This document shows, in pieces, positions 1-8,600 of a stretch of DNA of 17,996 bases (the first letter of the stretch is position 1; each line of letters opens with the position of its first letter). Origin of the DNA: Streptosporangiaceae bacterium. Lineage in GTDB: Bacteria; Actinomycetota; Actinomycetes; Streptosporangiales; Streptosporangiaceae. The stretch spans positions 1-17,996 of the forward strand of contig JASHOI010000784.1 in NCBI GenBank assembly GCA_030041195.1, in the 5' to 3' direction. A program made the translations under genes and the position numbers. The notes beneath the pieces were generated by a model. That model saw nothing but the letters and a program-made list of their open reading frames with translations, was not told the DNA's origin and made no database searches.

Positions 1-2
1 CG

Positions 3-200
3 CTGGCCGCGGTCAGCGTCGTGGCGGCCGACGGCGCTCCGCTGATGCCGTGCGGCCGGTGCCGTCAGCTGCTGCTGGAGGCCGGCGGCCCGGAGCTGCT
101 GCTCGACGCCGATGGCGGCCCGGTCCGCCTCGGCGACCTGCTGCCGGGCGCCTTCACCGGCATCGACCTGGCGGCCCGCCGGAACCGGCGCGATGCCTGA
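3..200 (+). CDS. cdd: Cytidine deaminase, C-terminal half (5' end outside window)
   Basis: The frame is open from the left edge to a TGA and gives 65 residues. It contains PCGRCRQ, the PCxxC half of the zinc-binding site of homotetrameric cytidine deaminases; the catalytic HAE half would lie upstream of the window. The segment before it (SVVAADGAPLM) and the acidic strand after it also fit the family, whose members are about 130 residues long, so roughly half the gene is visible. The enzyme deaminates cytidine or deoxycytidine to uridine or deoxyuridine in pyrimidine salvage. Its last 8 nt overlap the start of deoA, so the two are probably translated from one mRNA. The assignment rests on one clear motif plus the neighbouring gene. 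Confidence 0.86.
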   Translation: MAAVSVVAADGAPLMPCGRCRQLLLEAGGPELLLDADGGPVRLGDLLPGAFTGIDLAARRNRRDA

Positions 201-1464
201 CGCCATCGACCTGATCCGGGCCAAGCGCGATGGCGGGCGGCTGTCGGCGGGCGACATACGCTGGCTGATCGCCGGGTACACGGCGGGCGCCATCGCCGAC
301 GAGCAGATGGCCGCGCTGCTCATGGCGATCTACTTCCGCGGCCTCGCCGCCGACGAGCTCACGGCCTGGACCGAGGCGATGATCAGCTCCGGCGAGCGGC
401 TCGAGCTGCGCGGCCTGGCTGGGCCGACCGTGGACAAGCACTCCACCGGCGGAGTGGGCGACAAGGTGTCGCTGGTCCTGGCGCCGCTGGTGGCCAGCTG
501 CGGCGCCGTCGTGCCGCAGCTTTCCGGGCGCGGCCTCGGCCACACCGGCGGCACCCTCGACAAGCTGGAGTCGATTCGCGGCTGGCGGGCGTCGCTGTCG
601 AACGCGGACATTCTGCGGGTGCTGGGCACCGCCGGCTGCGTGATCTGCGCTGCGGGCGACGGCCTGGCTCCGGCCGACCGCCGGCTCTACGCGCTCCGGG
701 ACGTCACCGGCACGGTGGAGTCGATTCCGCTGATCGCGAGCTCGATCATGTCCAAGAAGATTGCCGAGGGAACCGGGTCGCTGGTCCTCGACGTCAAGGT
801 CGGCAGCGGCGCGTTCATGCCCGATCTGGCGGCGGCGCGCGAGCTGGCGCAGACCATGGTCGAGCTCGGCGGCGCCTACGGCGTCCGCACCAGCGCGCTG
901 CTCACCCGGATGGACACGCCCCTGGGGCGCGCCGTCGGCAACGCCGTCGAGGTCGAGGAGGCGGTTGCGGCGCTGCGCGGGCGCGGCCCCGCCGACCTGG
1001 TGGAGGTGACGCTGGCGCTGGCCGCCGAGATGCTGCGGCTGGCTTGCCTCAGCGCCGATCCTGCTGCCGCGCTCGCTGGCGGCCGTGCCCTGGAGCGGTA
1101 CCGGGCCATGATCGCGGCGCAGGGCGGCGATCCGGACGCGCGGCTGCCGACGGCACGGCACGCCGAGGTCGTGACCGCGCAATCCGGCGGCCGGCTGCAG
1201 GCCCTGGACGCGCGCTCGGTGGGCGTGGCGGCCTGGCGGCTGGGCGCCGGCCGGTCCAGGAAGGAGGACCCGGTCTCGGCGGCCGCCGGGATCCTCTGCC
1301 TGGCCAAGCCGGGCGATGCGGTCGAGGCGGGCCAGCCGCTGCTGGAACTGCGCAGCGATGACGCCGTCACCTTCGAGCGCGCCCGCGAGGCGCTGGCAGG
1401 CGCGATCCGCATCGGTCAAGACGCTCCCGACCCGGCTGGCCTGGTGCTCGACCGGATCGGGTGA
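193..1464 (+). CDS. deoA: Thymidine phosphorylase
   Basis: This 423-residue protein carries the thymidine/pyrimidine-nucleoside phosphorylase signature SGRGLGHTGGTLDKLE at about residues 111-126, preceded by the phosphate-binding segment KHSTGGVGDK near residue 82. Its length is normal for the family (about 430). The enzyme cleaves thymidine or deoxyuridine with phosphate to the free base and 2-deoxyribose-1-phosphate in the cytosol. The open frame reaches back to an ATG at 112, but the ATG at 193 starts at the family's usual N-terminus (MPDAIDLIRAKRDG) and sits 8 nt inside the end of cdd, so 193 is chosen. The cdd-deoA pairing is a common actinobacterial nucleoside-catabolic arrangement. It ends 16 nt from the end of the convergent minus-strand gene, with no obvious terminator hairpin between them. 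Confidence 0.95.
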   Translation: MPDAIDLIRAKRDGGRLSAGDIRWLIAGYTAGAIADEQMAALLMAIYFRGLAADELTAWTEAMISSGERLELRGLAGPTVDKHSTGGVGDKVSLVLAPLVASCGAVVPQLSGRGLGHTGGTLDKLESIRGWRASLSNADILRVLGTAGCVICAAGDGLAPADRRLYALRDVTGTVESIPLIASSIMSKKIAEGTGSLVLDVKVGSGAFMPDLAAARELAQTMVELGGAYGVRTSALLTRMDTPLGRAVGNAVEVEEAVAALRGRGPADLVEVTLALAAEMLRLACLSADPAAALAGGRALERYRAMIAAQGGDPDARLPTARHAEVVTAQSGGRLQALDARSVGVAAWRLGAGRSRKEDPVSAAAGILCLAKPGDAVEAGQPLLELRSDDAVTFERAREALAGAIRIGQDAPDPAGLVLDRIG

Positions 1465-1480
1465 TCACAGCTCCACGTGC

Positions 1481-2716
1481 CTACCAGGCGATGCCTTGCG
1501 GGAATACCCGCCCGACCCCGGGCAGCGGGTGCAGCCGGCCGCCGGATATCCAGCCGGCCGCGACGGCGATCCGATGGTGTCGCGGACTGGATACGCCGCT
1601 CGTCGGCCACAGGAGCACCCACTGGCCGGATGGATCGGCGAACAGCCCCGTGCGGTCGGCGGTTATGGCCATGGGTGTGTCGGTCAGTTCGCTGTACAGG
1701 ACGGTCTGAGGGCTCCCGGCCGCTGACGGGATGCTGACGACCAGCACCCGGGTCTGGTGCTGCCCGGCCGCCTGGAACTCGACCGCCGTCAGGCTGTTGT
1801 CCGGGCCGGCGACAGCCGCCGCCACGCAGGTGGAGCAGTTGGGATTCTGCTGCAGCAGCGTCGTGCTGTCGGCCTGCAGCGAGCCGCCGCTGCTGGCCGT
1901 GTTCAGCCCGAAGACCGTGAGGTCCGACCCCGCGGACGTGGGCGAGTATTCATCGATGATGAGCGTGCTGCCGTCCGGCGCCCAGGACAGTCCGCTGACG
2001 GTTTCCCCGGTCGGGTTCTGCCAGGTCCGGACCACTCCGGTGGACAGATCAACGATGCTGACCGCGCCTGCCGCCGGCTCCCCCGGTTCCGCGCTGCCGC
2101 AACTGCCAGGCAGCGCGGCGTAGGCCATCTGCGACCCGTCCGGCGAGACCGCGAGGTAGGTGAGCATCCCCTGGACGGCCCGGCCAGCCGGCGCGATGCC
2201 GCTGATCCGCCCCGAGCCGGTGATCGTGATCCGGTAGAACGTGGTGAGCGCCGCCGCGGTGCTGCGGCACGGGTAGTGGCCGATGAAGAACGCGCGGTCG
2301 CTGGCGGCGGCGGTGATGTTGTTTCCCCACCCCATGTTCGCTGCGGGGATAGTGGTCGAGGCGGTGACCGCGCCGCCCGCGGTGCGCCGCACCTGCAGCT
2401 GCAGGACGTTTGGGCCAGTCGGCGGGTACGTCGCGGTCATATAGAACTCTGGCCGTGGCACTTGAGCCGTGGTCGCGCCTTGTCCTCCGGCGGGGCTGGC
2501 CAGGTGAGCGGCGATCACCGACGCCGCCGCGATCACCACGATGCTCGCGGCGGCCGCGAGCGGAGACAGCCAGCGCCTGACCCGCCTGACATGCTGGCGT
2601 TCAACCGCGTCATGCTGGCGTTCCGGCACGTCACGCACCACCATGACGTCGGCGGCTGCGCTCAGGGCGTCCCTGAGCCGGGCCCCGGTGCGTTCGGTCT
2701 CGTCTTGATCGGTCAT
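1481..2716 (-). CDS. Single-pass membrane protein with propeller-like outer domain, partner of the ECF sigma factor
   Basis: The protein has 411 residues. An N-terminal cytosolic stretch of about 48 residues, rich in Arg and acidic residues, is followed by one hydrophobic segment at about residues 50-73 ([19 protein letters not shown]...) preceded by positive charges. This predicts a cytosolic N-terminus and an outer C-terminus. The outer part has repeated beta motifs of the TolB/PD40 type, such as [14 protein letters not shown] and [15 protein letters not shown], so a beta-propeller is likely. Its ATG overlaps the sigma-factor stop in an ATGA, meaning translational coupling. This layout suggests a transmembrane regulator of the sigma factor. 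No HxxxCxxC zinc anti-sigma motif is visible in the cytosolic part, so anti-sigma function is inferred from position only. It could instead be a lipid- or ligand-sensing protein that the sigma factor controls. Confidence 0.8.
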   Translation of the reverse strand: MTDQDETERTGARLRDALSAAADVMVVRDVPERQHDAVERQHVRRVRRWLSPLAAAASIVVIAAASVIAAHLASPAGGQGATTAQVPRPEFYMTATYPPTGPNVLQLQVRRTAGGAVTASTTIPAANMGWGNNITAAASDRAFFIGHYPCRSTAAALTTFYRITITGSGRISGIAPAGRAVQGMLTYLAVSPDGSQMAYAALPGSCGSAEPGEPAAGAVSIVDLSTGVVRTWQNPTGETVSGLSWAPDGSTLIIDEYSPTSAGSDLTVFGLNTASSGGSLQADSTTLLQQNPNCSTCVAAAVAGPDNSLTAVEFQAAGQHQTRVLVVSIPSAAGSPQTVLYSELTDTPMAITADRTGLFADPSGQWVLLWPTSGVSSPRHHRIAVAAGWISGGRLHPLPGVGRVFPQGIAW

Positions 2717-3219
2717 GGTGTTTCCCTGAGGTCACGGGCCAGCGTCGCGAGGCCCCGCGCGGCGGTGGACTTGACGGTGCCGGGGCTGATCCCGAGCATT
2801 TTGGCGATTTCCGCCTCGGACATATCCAGGTAAAAGCGCAGCACGAGCACTTCCCGGCGCCGCCGGGGCAGAGTCGCCAGCGCGGCCAGGACCCGCCTGC
2901 GGTCCTCGGCCAGCATCGCGGCTTCCTCTGCGGTCAATGGCGGGCATGGCGACTGCCGCTCCTGCTGTCCGGCGTGGCGGCGGATCAGCCGCGACCGTCG
3001 CAACGTCGTGCGGCAGCCGTTGATCACCGCGGAGCGAAGGTAGTACTGCGGATCGCCGTCTATCGGGCCGCGCTGATGCACCCGGACGAACACGTCCTGC
3101 ACGACGTCCTCCGCGGCACCCCTGTCGCCGAGGATGAACGCGGCCAGCCGGACGAGCCCGGCCCGGTGCAGCCGGAACACCTCATCGAGGCCAGCACCGC
3201 GATATGTGCTCGGTACCAT
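2713..3219 (-). CDS. ECF-type RNA polymerase sigma factor (SigE-like family)
   Basis: At 168 residues this is a typical ECF sigma factor. Region 2 is seen as [19 protein letters not shown] followed by [20 protein letters not shown], the core-binding and -10 recognition helix. Region 4 is seen as [19 protein letters not shown] followed by [19 protein letters not shown], the -35 recognition helix-turn-helix. No extra C-terminal domain is present. It would direct RNA polymerase to a small regulon. Its stop overlaps the start of the membrane protein, as in many sigma/regulator pairs. The chosen ATG has no convincing Shine-Dalgarno sequence upstream, so a leaderless message or a slightly different start is possible. 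Confidence 0.92.
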   Translation of the reverse strand: MVPSTYRGAGLDEVFRLHRAGLVRLAAFILGDRGAAEDVVQDVFVRVHQRGPIDGDPQYYLRSAVINGCRTTLRRSRLIRRHAGQQERQSPCPPLTAEEAAMLAEDRRRVLAALATLPRRRREVLVLRFYLDMSEAEIAKMLGISPGTVKSTAARGLATLARDLRETP

Positions 3220-3276
3220 GCAGACGACACGAATTGCGGTCCGCGTTGGTTGCTCGGTAACGGCGGGATGTTTTCC

Positions 3277-3474
3277 TCAGCGGCCTGCTCGCGCGGTTGC
3301 CGCCGACGCCAGCGCCCGCAGCGCCGCCGGGAACACCTCGGGCGGCGGCGTGACCAAACCCGCGCCCACCTGGCCGGTCCCCGCTGCCTTGCCGACCATG
3401 CCGGTGTTGATCTGCGGCACGATGCCCGTGTCGCCGCGGCCGTGACCGGCGACCCCGCCGTGTTCGTCTCGGTG
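3277..3474 (-). pseudogene. Remnant of a DUF1116-type gene (C-terminal end only)
   Basis: Between psuG and the sigma gene, one minus-strand frame reads [20 protein letters not shown], then [20 protein letters not shown], to a TGA at 3277. From memory this resembles the C-terminus of DUF1116 proteins (the YahG/YlbE/AllG group associated with FdrA-like carbamoyl-transfer proteins), which end in an NTG...[11 protein letters not shown] pattern. A TGA at 3475-3477 blocks the frame upstream and there is no plausible start codon before the conserved part, whereas full DUF1116 proteins are several hundred residues. It is therefore read as a decayed 3' fragment. The family assignment is by pattern recognition and is moderately sure. 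The rest of the gap (3220-3276) holds only the presumed sigma-gene promoter region, with no recognisable sites. Confidence 0.55.
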
Positions 3475-3485
3475 TCAGCGGCGCA

Positions 3486-4433
3486 TCAGGGACCGGACGG
3501 CGGCGGGCCGGTCGCGGCGATCGTCGACCTTGGCGACAGGTCGGCGTAGGCGACCGCGACCCCGGCGGCGAGCTCGGCGTTGTCCGCGATCAGGCGCTCG
3601 TTGACCTCGACACTGCGGCCACCGCTGAGTTCCTCAACCGCGGCCAGCACCGCCGGCGTGACCGCCTGGCCGGTCAGGCCGGCCTGGCGCACCCGCTCCA
3701 CCGCCTCCGTGACCACGGCCTCAAGATCGAGGCCGTCCGCCGGCGGGCGGGCGAGGATAAGGCCGCCGGCGGGTACGAGCTGCCAGTGCGCCGCCGCTAT
3801 CTGGGCGGCCTCGGCCGCATCCGCCACCGTTGCCGAGACCGGCGGGCCGCCCGCGCCGCTGTAGAACATCGGCAGGGTCGGGGTCTGCCAGCCGAGGACG
3901 GGTACGCCGAGCGTCTCCAGCAGCTCGGCGGTGGCGCTGACGTCCAGGATCGACTTGGCGCCCGAGCAGACGACGACTGCCGGGGTCCGCGCGAGCTGCG
4001 GCAGGTCGGCAGAGATGTCCAGGGTGTCGGCGAAGCCGCGGTGCACGCCGCCGGTGCCGCCGGTGCCGACGAACCGGATGCCAACCGTGCGCGAGACGGC
4101 CAGCGTGCCGCCGACGGTCGTCGACCCCAGCGCGCCCTGGACGACGCACGCGGCAATGTCGCGCGCGCCCAGCTTGCGGGCGGCCGGGCCGGCATCGGCG
4201 AAGCGCTCGAGCTCGGCGGCGTCAAGCCCGACCCGCACGACGCCGTCCAGCACGCCAATCGTGGCCGGTGTCGCGCCAGCGGCCCGGACTCGGCGTTCCG
4301 ACTCCAGCGCGGCATCGAGCCCACGGCCGCCGGAGAATCCATGTGACACCAGCGTCGTCTCCAGGGCAACGACCGGGCGGCCGGCCCTCAGCGCTTCGGC
4401 GATCTCACCTGTCAGCTGCGGCACAAGCGTCAC
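3486..4433 (-). CDS. psuG: Pseudouridine-5'-phosphate glycosidase
   Basis: The enzyme reversibly cleaves pseudouridine 5'-phosphate to uracil and ribose 5-phosphate. Starting at GTG 4433 the product has 315 residues, the normal family length (about 300-315). Conserved blocks include [56 protein letters not shown] and a C-terminal [17 protein letters not shown]25, K87 and K160 correspond to the catalytic E31, K93 and K166 of the E. coli enzyme, with a constant offset of six. The open frame continues upstream to an ATG at 4676, but that extension runs antisense-free over another gene and shows no PsuG homology. GTG 4424 is a possible alternative start. The partner kinase psuK is not in the window. 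The gene begins 16 nt after the 69-aa gene ends, so read-through from the large operon is possible. It fits the cdd/deoA pyrimidine-catabolism neighbourhood. Confidence 0.93.
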   Translation of the reverse strand: MTLVPQLTGEIAEALRAGRPVVALETTLVSHGFSGGRGLDAALESERRVRAAGATPATIGVLDGVVRVGLDAAELERFADAGPAARKLGARDIAACVVQGALGSTTVGGTLAVSRTVGIRFVGTGGTGGVHRGFADTLDISADLPQLARTPAVVVCSGAKSILDVSATAELLETLGVPVLGWQTPTLPMFYSGAGGPPVSATVADAAEAAQIAAAHWQLVPAGGLILARPPADGLDLEAVVTEAVERVRQAGLTGQAVTPAVLAAVEELSGGRSVEVNERLIADNAELAAGVAVAYADLSPRSTIAATGPPPSGP

Positions 4434-4449
4434 GGCATCGCCGCGTTTA

Positions 4450-4659
4450 TTATCCACATAGCATCTGTTCGATATCGCCGCCGCCGAGGCTGGCGAGAAG
4501 AGCCTCGAGTTCGTCTGGGCGGAAGGCATCCCCGAGAATCGTAAGTCCGCTATCGGTGATGGATATTCGCAGCCGCATGAGGCGCCCGTCGGGATAGCGG
4601 TCATACTCGCTTGCATCAATAAGGTCGGGAAGATCCGGCACGTATCGCGGAGTAACCAT
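4450..4659 (-). CDS. 69-aa protein ending in Leu-Cys-Gly, last gene of the ternary-system operon
   Basis: The ATG lies 3 nt after the stop of the radical SAM gene and the frame ends at TAA, giving 69 residues. It starts MVTPRYVPDLPDLIDASEYD, has a central beta-like stretch RLMRLRISITDSGLTILGDAF, an acidic helix DELEALLASL, and ends GGGDIEQMLCG. The only cysteine is residue 68, next to a terminal glycine. The alternation of hydrophobic residues suggests a small folded domain rather than an unstructured leader. No known family can be named with confidence. Its fixed place after the radical SAM gene suggests it may be a substrate or partner of that enzyme, or a small adaptor of the ATPase system; both are inference. 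Its DNA is visibly less GC-rich than the rest of the operon. It lies in a different frame from the upstream extension of psuG, which is rejected in its favour. Confidence 0.8.
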   Translation of the reverse strand: MVTPRYVPDLPDLIDASEYDRYPDGRLMRLRISITDSGLTILGDAFRPDELEALLASLGGGDIEQMLCG

Positions 4660-4662
4660 CTT

Positions 4663-5682
4663 CTACCATCGCCCATCTATCGCTTGCGTGCAACCTGGAC
4701 AGGCGCCGTCGACCAGTCGGTTGGTCTCGGTGCGCCACAACCCACGGACGATCGCCGCCTCGCCGCAGGAGGGGCAATACGTGGTACGGCCGGCCTGACC
4801 GAGAGCGCGCTCGACGTATACGAACCGCAGCCCAGCCGCTCTGCCGATCTCGGAGGCGCGAGCGAGAGCGGCCGGGGTTGTCGGATCCCGGTCGGCCATC
4901 CGGAACGTTGGCGTGAACCGGAGCAGATGCCACGGGATCTCGCTACCGATATTGGCCAAGGTCCGTGCCATCCATGTCAGGTCGCTTTCGTTGTCGTTGA
5001 CGGCAGGGATCAGCGGCGTGCTCACCTCGAGCCAGACCCCGCGATCGTGCAGAGCGCGGATCGTGTCGATGACCGGCTTGAGCGCGGCGCCGGTCAGGCG
5101 GCGATGCTGCTCCTCGGTCGCAGCCTTCAGATCGATGTTCGCCGCGGCCAGCGCCGGAGCGACCGCCTGCACCGCCTCCTGGGTGAGGAAGCCGTTGCTT
5201 TTCCAAACGACGCTGAGTCCTTTGGCCCGCGCCAACTCCAGGGTTAGTTCGCACGCCAGAGCGGGTTCGGTGTACGACAGCGCGACTATGCCGTCGATCT
5301 GGGCCGCTCGGTGCACGACATCCATCACCTCCGTGTATCCACCCGACCAAGGTGACCCGGCCGGCCTGCCAAACTGCGAGAGGCGGTAGTTGATGCAGTA
5401 GGAGCAAAAAAATGTGCAACCAGGCGCAGCGATCGTGAGGGCCGTTGTCCCGGGCCGGAAATGATAGAGCGGTTTTCGCTCGATCGGGTCTTCGTGGCTT
5501 ACCGCGATGCCAGAAAAAGTGGCCGTCTCCAGTACGTCGCCCCGCCGACGGCGCACGCGGCAGAGCCCGACCTGTCCGTCTGATAGCCGGCACCGGTGCG
5601 GGCACAGCGTGCACTCGATCCGCTCGCGGTCGTTTCGGTAAAGGATGGCAGGTACCCATTGCTCTGGCGCGCGCTCGTTCAT
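4663..5682 (-). CDS. amrS: AmmeMemoRadiSam-type radical SAM enzyme
   Basis: The protein has 339 residues. The N-terminus has four cysteines in CTLCPHRCRL...GQVGLCRVR (C24, C27, C31, C41), typical of the AmmeMemoRadiSam radical SAM family. The [4Fe-4S]/SAM motif is CTFFCSYC (C89, C93, C96), a canonical CxxxCxxC. The C-terminus has a zinc-ribbon-like CPSC...CPGC set (C303, C306, C328, C331). Family members use a 5'-deoxyadenosyl radical, but their substrate is unknown; they are usually found with AMMECR1 and Memo proteins, neither of which is seen here. Its ATG overlaps the stop of the WD40-vWA gene (ATGA), so it is translated with the ternary system. The 69-aa gene follows after 3 nt. The family call is strong. 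The symbol is the generic family name, and a role in the system is inferred from the overlap alone. Confidence 0.88.
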   Translation of the reverse strand: MNERAPEQWVPAILYRNDRERIECTLCPHRCRLSDGQVGLCRVRRRRGDVLETATFSGIAVSHEDPIERKPLYHFRPGTTALTIAAPGCTFFCSYCINYRLSQFGRPAGSPWSGGYTEVMDVVHRAAQIDGIVALSYTEPALACELTLELARAKGLSVVWKSNGFLTQEAVQAVAPALAAANIDLKAATEEQHRRLTGAALKPVIDTIRALHDRGVWLEVSTPLIPAVNDNESDLTWMARTLANIGSEIPWHLLRFTPTFRMADRDPTTPAALARASEIGRAAGLRFVYVERALGQAGRTTYCPSCGEAAIVRGLWRTETNRLVDGACPGCTQAIDGRW

Positions 5683-8600
5683 CTACGCACCGGGTCCCGG
5701 ACGGCGGGGGCCAGCAGCCGCAGCACGGCCTTCAACACCTCGGCGGCGCTGGGCTTGGGCGGCAAGTGGAGATGGTACGGATTCATGAACGGCCGCCGTG
5801 GCGGGTCGCCTGGCGCATGGGTGGTCAGCACTCGCACCGAGGCGCGCGCCACGACGTCCTGATCCGACACGAGGTGGTGCTGCGTCAGCAAAACGGTCGT
5901 GGCCTGTCGGCGGTACGTCGCCGTATTCAGTGCCGCGGTCAGTGACGTGGATGCCGGCTCCAGCGTGCGACCGCACCAGACCTCGATTAGGTCGGCGGGC
6001 CGGATAAGCGGCACGGCGCGGTCCGGGGCGTCCAGCCGTATCAGATGGGCGTCCTTATGCGTAATCCACAAGTTCGTTGCGATGGTGTGCGCGACGAGTC
6101 GCAGGACCATCTCCACCGGGCCGAAGGTGGGGGGAGTCGTGTCGAGCACGATCGTCACCGGTGCCAGCGGCGTTTCGATGCCGCCGTCGCGCAGGCGGTA
6201 GAGCAGCTGATCCTGAGCGTATCTAGCCGCGAACAGCCTTAGCGGCAAGGCCAGCTCGGTGTGCACGAGATTCGGCAGAGTACCCCTGCGCACGAGTCCG
6301 TTGACCCCGGCTGCCTGCGCGGAAGTGCTGGCGCGACCACTAGCGTCCCGCTCCAGCTGCCGGGTGACGTCCAGCAGCAGCGTTCGTGGCTCGACGTCGA
6401 GCGACAGCAACTGCGGGGCATGGTGCCTGAGCCGTACCGGCAGGATGGGGTCGGCCGCGACGGCGTCGGGGCCCAGCACCGTGAGGAGGGCTATGACCTG
6501 GTCGTTGATCCGGTTGGCCGCTGCGCGAAGCAGGTCGAGCGGCACGGCCTCCGGCAAGCCGTCGCCGGGGGGCGAGTCGAGCGCTGCCAGCAGCGCGCGG
6601 TGCAGCGCCGCTTTCGGCGCGGGTGGCGCTGTGTAGCGGTCGTCGGCCGGCAGGTCCTCGGCGAGCAGGGCAGCAAAGCCCACCCGGGCGCCATGCGGCC
6701 AGGCAAGGCCGCGCAGTCGGCTCACGCCGGGGTGTTCGGCTAGCGTCGCGATGGCCCCCGTGCGTGGGGCCTCTCCCCCGGTGATCGCGACGAGATCGGC
6801 CAGGAGAGCTAGCGGCGGGTCGAGATTCGAGCCCGCCAGCGCGATCAGGTCGGCGGCCCACCGCGCGTCGGAGCGGCTCCCGGCCGGCCGCGCAGGCGTC
6901 GGCGCCGACCCGCCGCCCCGCGTGTGCATGGTCAGCAGGCTCAGCTGACCGCGTTCACCACCGACCGCGATCTGGAATCGATGCGCGTCCAGCCACCGCA
7001 CGGCCACAGCCTGGCTCGTCGGCACCTCCCTGCGCAGCAGCAACCTGGCCTCGGCCAGGTTCCAGATGCGCACGTCGCCGATCCTGTGAGCACCCGTGAC
7101 GGTTACCGACTCCCCCGCGTGATTGACGGCTGAGTCCACAGACCATAGGGGACCAGCCTCGTCGTCCAGCAAGCCCACTTGCTGGCCGGTAACCGGGTCC
7201 GAGAGCCGCAGCGAACCATCGATTCCGCAGCTGGCCAGGACAGCGGATCCATCTTGCCGTCCCTCGAATCTCAGCCCGTACACCGAATCGGTGTGGCTCC
7301 TCAGAGTGCGGAGCTGACGACCGGTCGCCGGGTCCCATAGCTTGACCGTATTGTCGACGCTGCCGCTGGCCATCAGGTCTGATCCGTCGGGAAGCCGAGT
7401 GAAGGCAAGCGGCCAGACCCCGTTGGTGTGCCCGGACAGGGTGCGGAGGTGATCGCCCGTCACCGGATCCCACAGCCGGATGTTCGAGTCGCCGCAACCG
7501 GCCGCGAGCACGACCGACCCATCGGCGAGCGCGCCGAACCTGACCTCGTGGGCGCCTCCCTCGTGCCCGGTCAGCCTGTGCAGCGCCGTCCCGGTGACCG
7601 GATCCCACACCCGGACCGTGCGGTCGTTACTGGCGCTGGCGAGCAGCGTGGTTCCGTCCGGCAAGGTGCCGAAGGCGACGCCCCAGATCCTCGCGGTGTG
7701 GCCCTCCAGGGAGCGCAGGTGATCACCGCTATCCGGGTCCCAGATCTCGACCGTGGTGTTATCTCCGCCGCAAGCCAGCAGATCCGAGCCATCGCGCAGC
7801 CGGCCAAAGGCGATTACGTTGATGTCCAGAGCCGGACCGGGCAGGGTACGGACGCTCACCTCCTCGACCTCCGTTACGGTGCCGTCTGTCTGCGGCCCGT
7901 TACCCTGACCGGTCGCGCTCATCCGCGCGGACCAGAGCAGGCCGGAGTCGCCTCCAGCGGCCAGATACACAGAGCCGTCCGGCAGTGAGCCCAGCGCCGC
8001 GCTCCAGAGCGTCCCGGGCTGTTTCTCGGAGGCGAACAGGCAGTCATGGGTGAGCGCGTCCCAGACCCAGACACGGTCGTCGCAAGCGGCGACGAGGACG
8101 GTCGTCCCGCTGGGCAACACCGCGAACGCGACGGAGCCGACGGAACCGTTACCGGTGTCGACGGAACCGTTGCCGGTGTCGAGGGTCCGAAGCAGCCGAC
8201 CGCTCGCAGGATCCCACAGTCGGACTGGCCCTTCGCCAGATCCGACGCTGGCCAAGACCGTGGTTGCATCATCGAGGCGCGTGAACGCTAGCCCATATAC
8301 GACGCCTGGGTGGCCGGTCAAAATACGCAGGTGCTCGCCAGTCAGCGGATCCCACAGCCGGATGGCCGAATCCGCGCCAGCACTGGCCAGGATCGAGGAG
8401 CCGTCCGGCAGCACGCCGAACGCGACCGCGTACAGCGCCTCGCTGTGGCCGACGAGTGTGCGGATGTGACGCTGGGTATAGGGGTCCCAGATCCGCACGG
8501 TGTGGTCGTACGCCGCGCTGGCCAGCAGGGCCGATCCGCCGGGCAAGGCGGCGAACGCTACCGCCCAGGGATTTTCGGTGTGCCCGGTCAGCACGGCCAG

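Noticed and set aside
154..1419. Long minus-strand open frame opposite deoA
   Set aside because: This is an antisense shadow produced by high GC3; the composition (Arg, Gly, His, Gln) and lack of motifs are those of a noncoding frame.
1465..1480. Bidirectional terminator between deoA and the membrane-protein gene
   Set aside because: The 16-nt gap is too short and shows no stable inverted repeat followed by a T run.
1757..2833. Long plus-strand open frame across the membrane-protein gene
   Set aside because: It is antisense to a gene with a clear transmembrane span and PD40 motifs, and its translation is Arg-rich without recognisable domains.
3220..3280. ECF-type promoter upstream of the sigma gene (a GGAAAAC-like box on the minus strand)
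   Set aside because: No second box was found at the expected 16-17 nt spacing, so autoregulation cannot be supported from sequence alone.
4450..4659. Classic RiPP precursor peptide for the radical SAM enzyme
   Set aside because: It has no leader/core split, no Cys-rich or repeated core and no RRE, SPASM or peptidase gene nearby; kept only as a possible substrate or adaptor.
4434..4676. N-terminal extension of psuG up to an ATG at 4676
   Set aside because: The extra 81 residues have no PsuG similarity and lie over the 69-aa gene in another frame; the GTG at 4433 gives the normal family length and matches catalytic-residue numbering.
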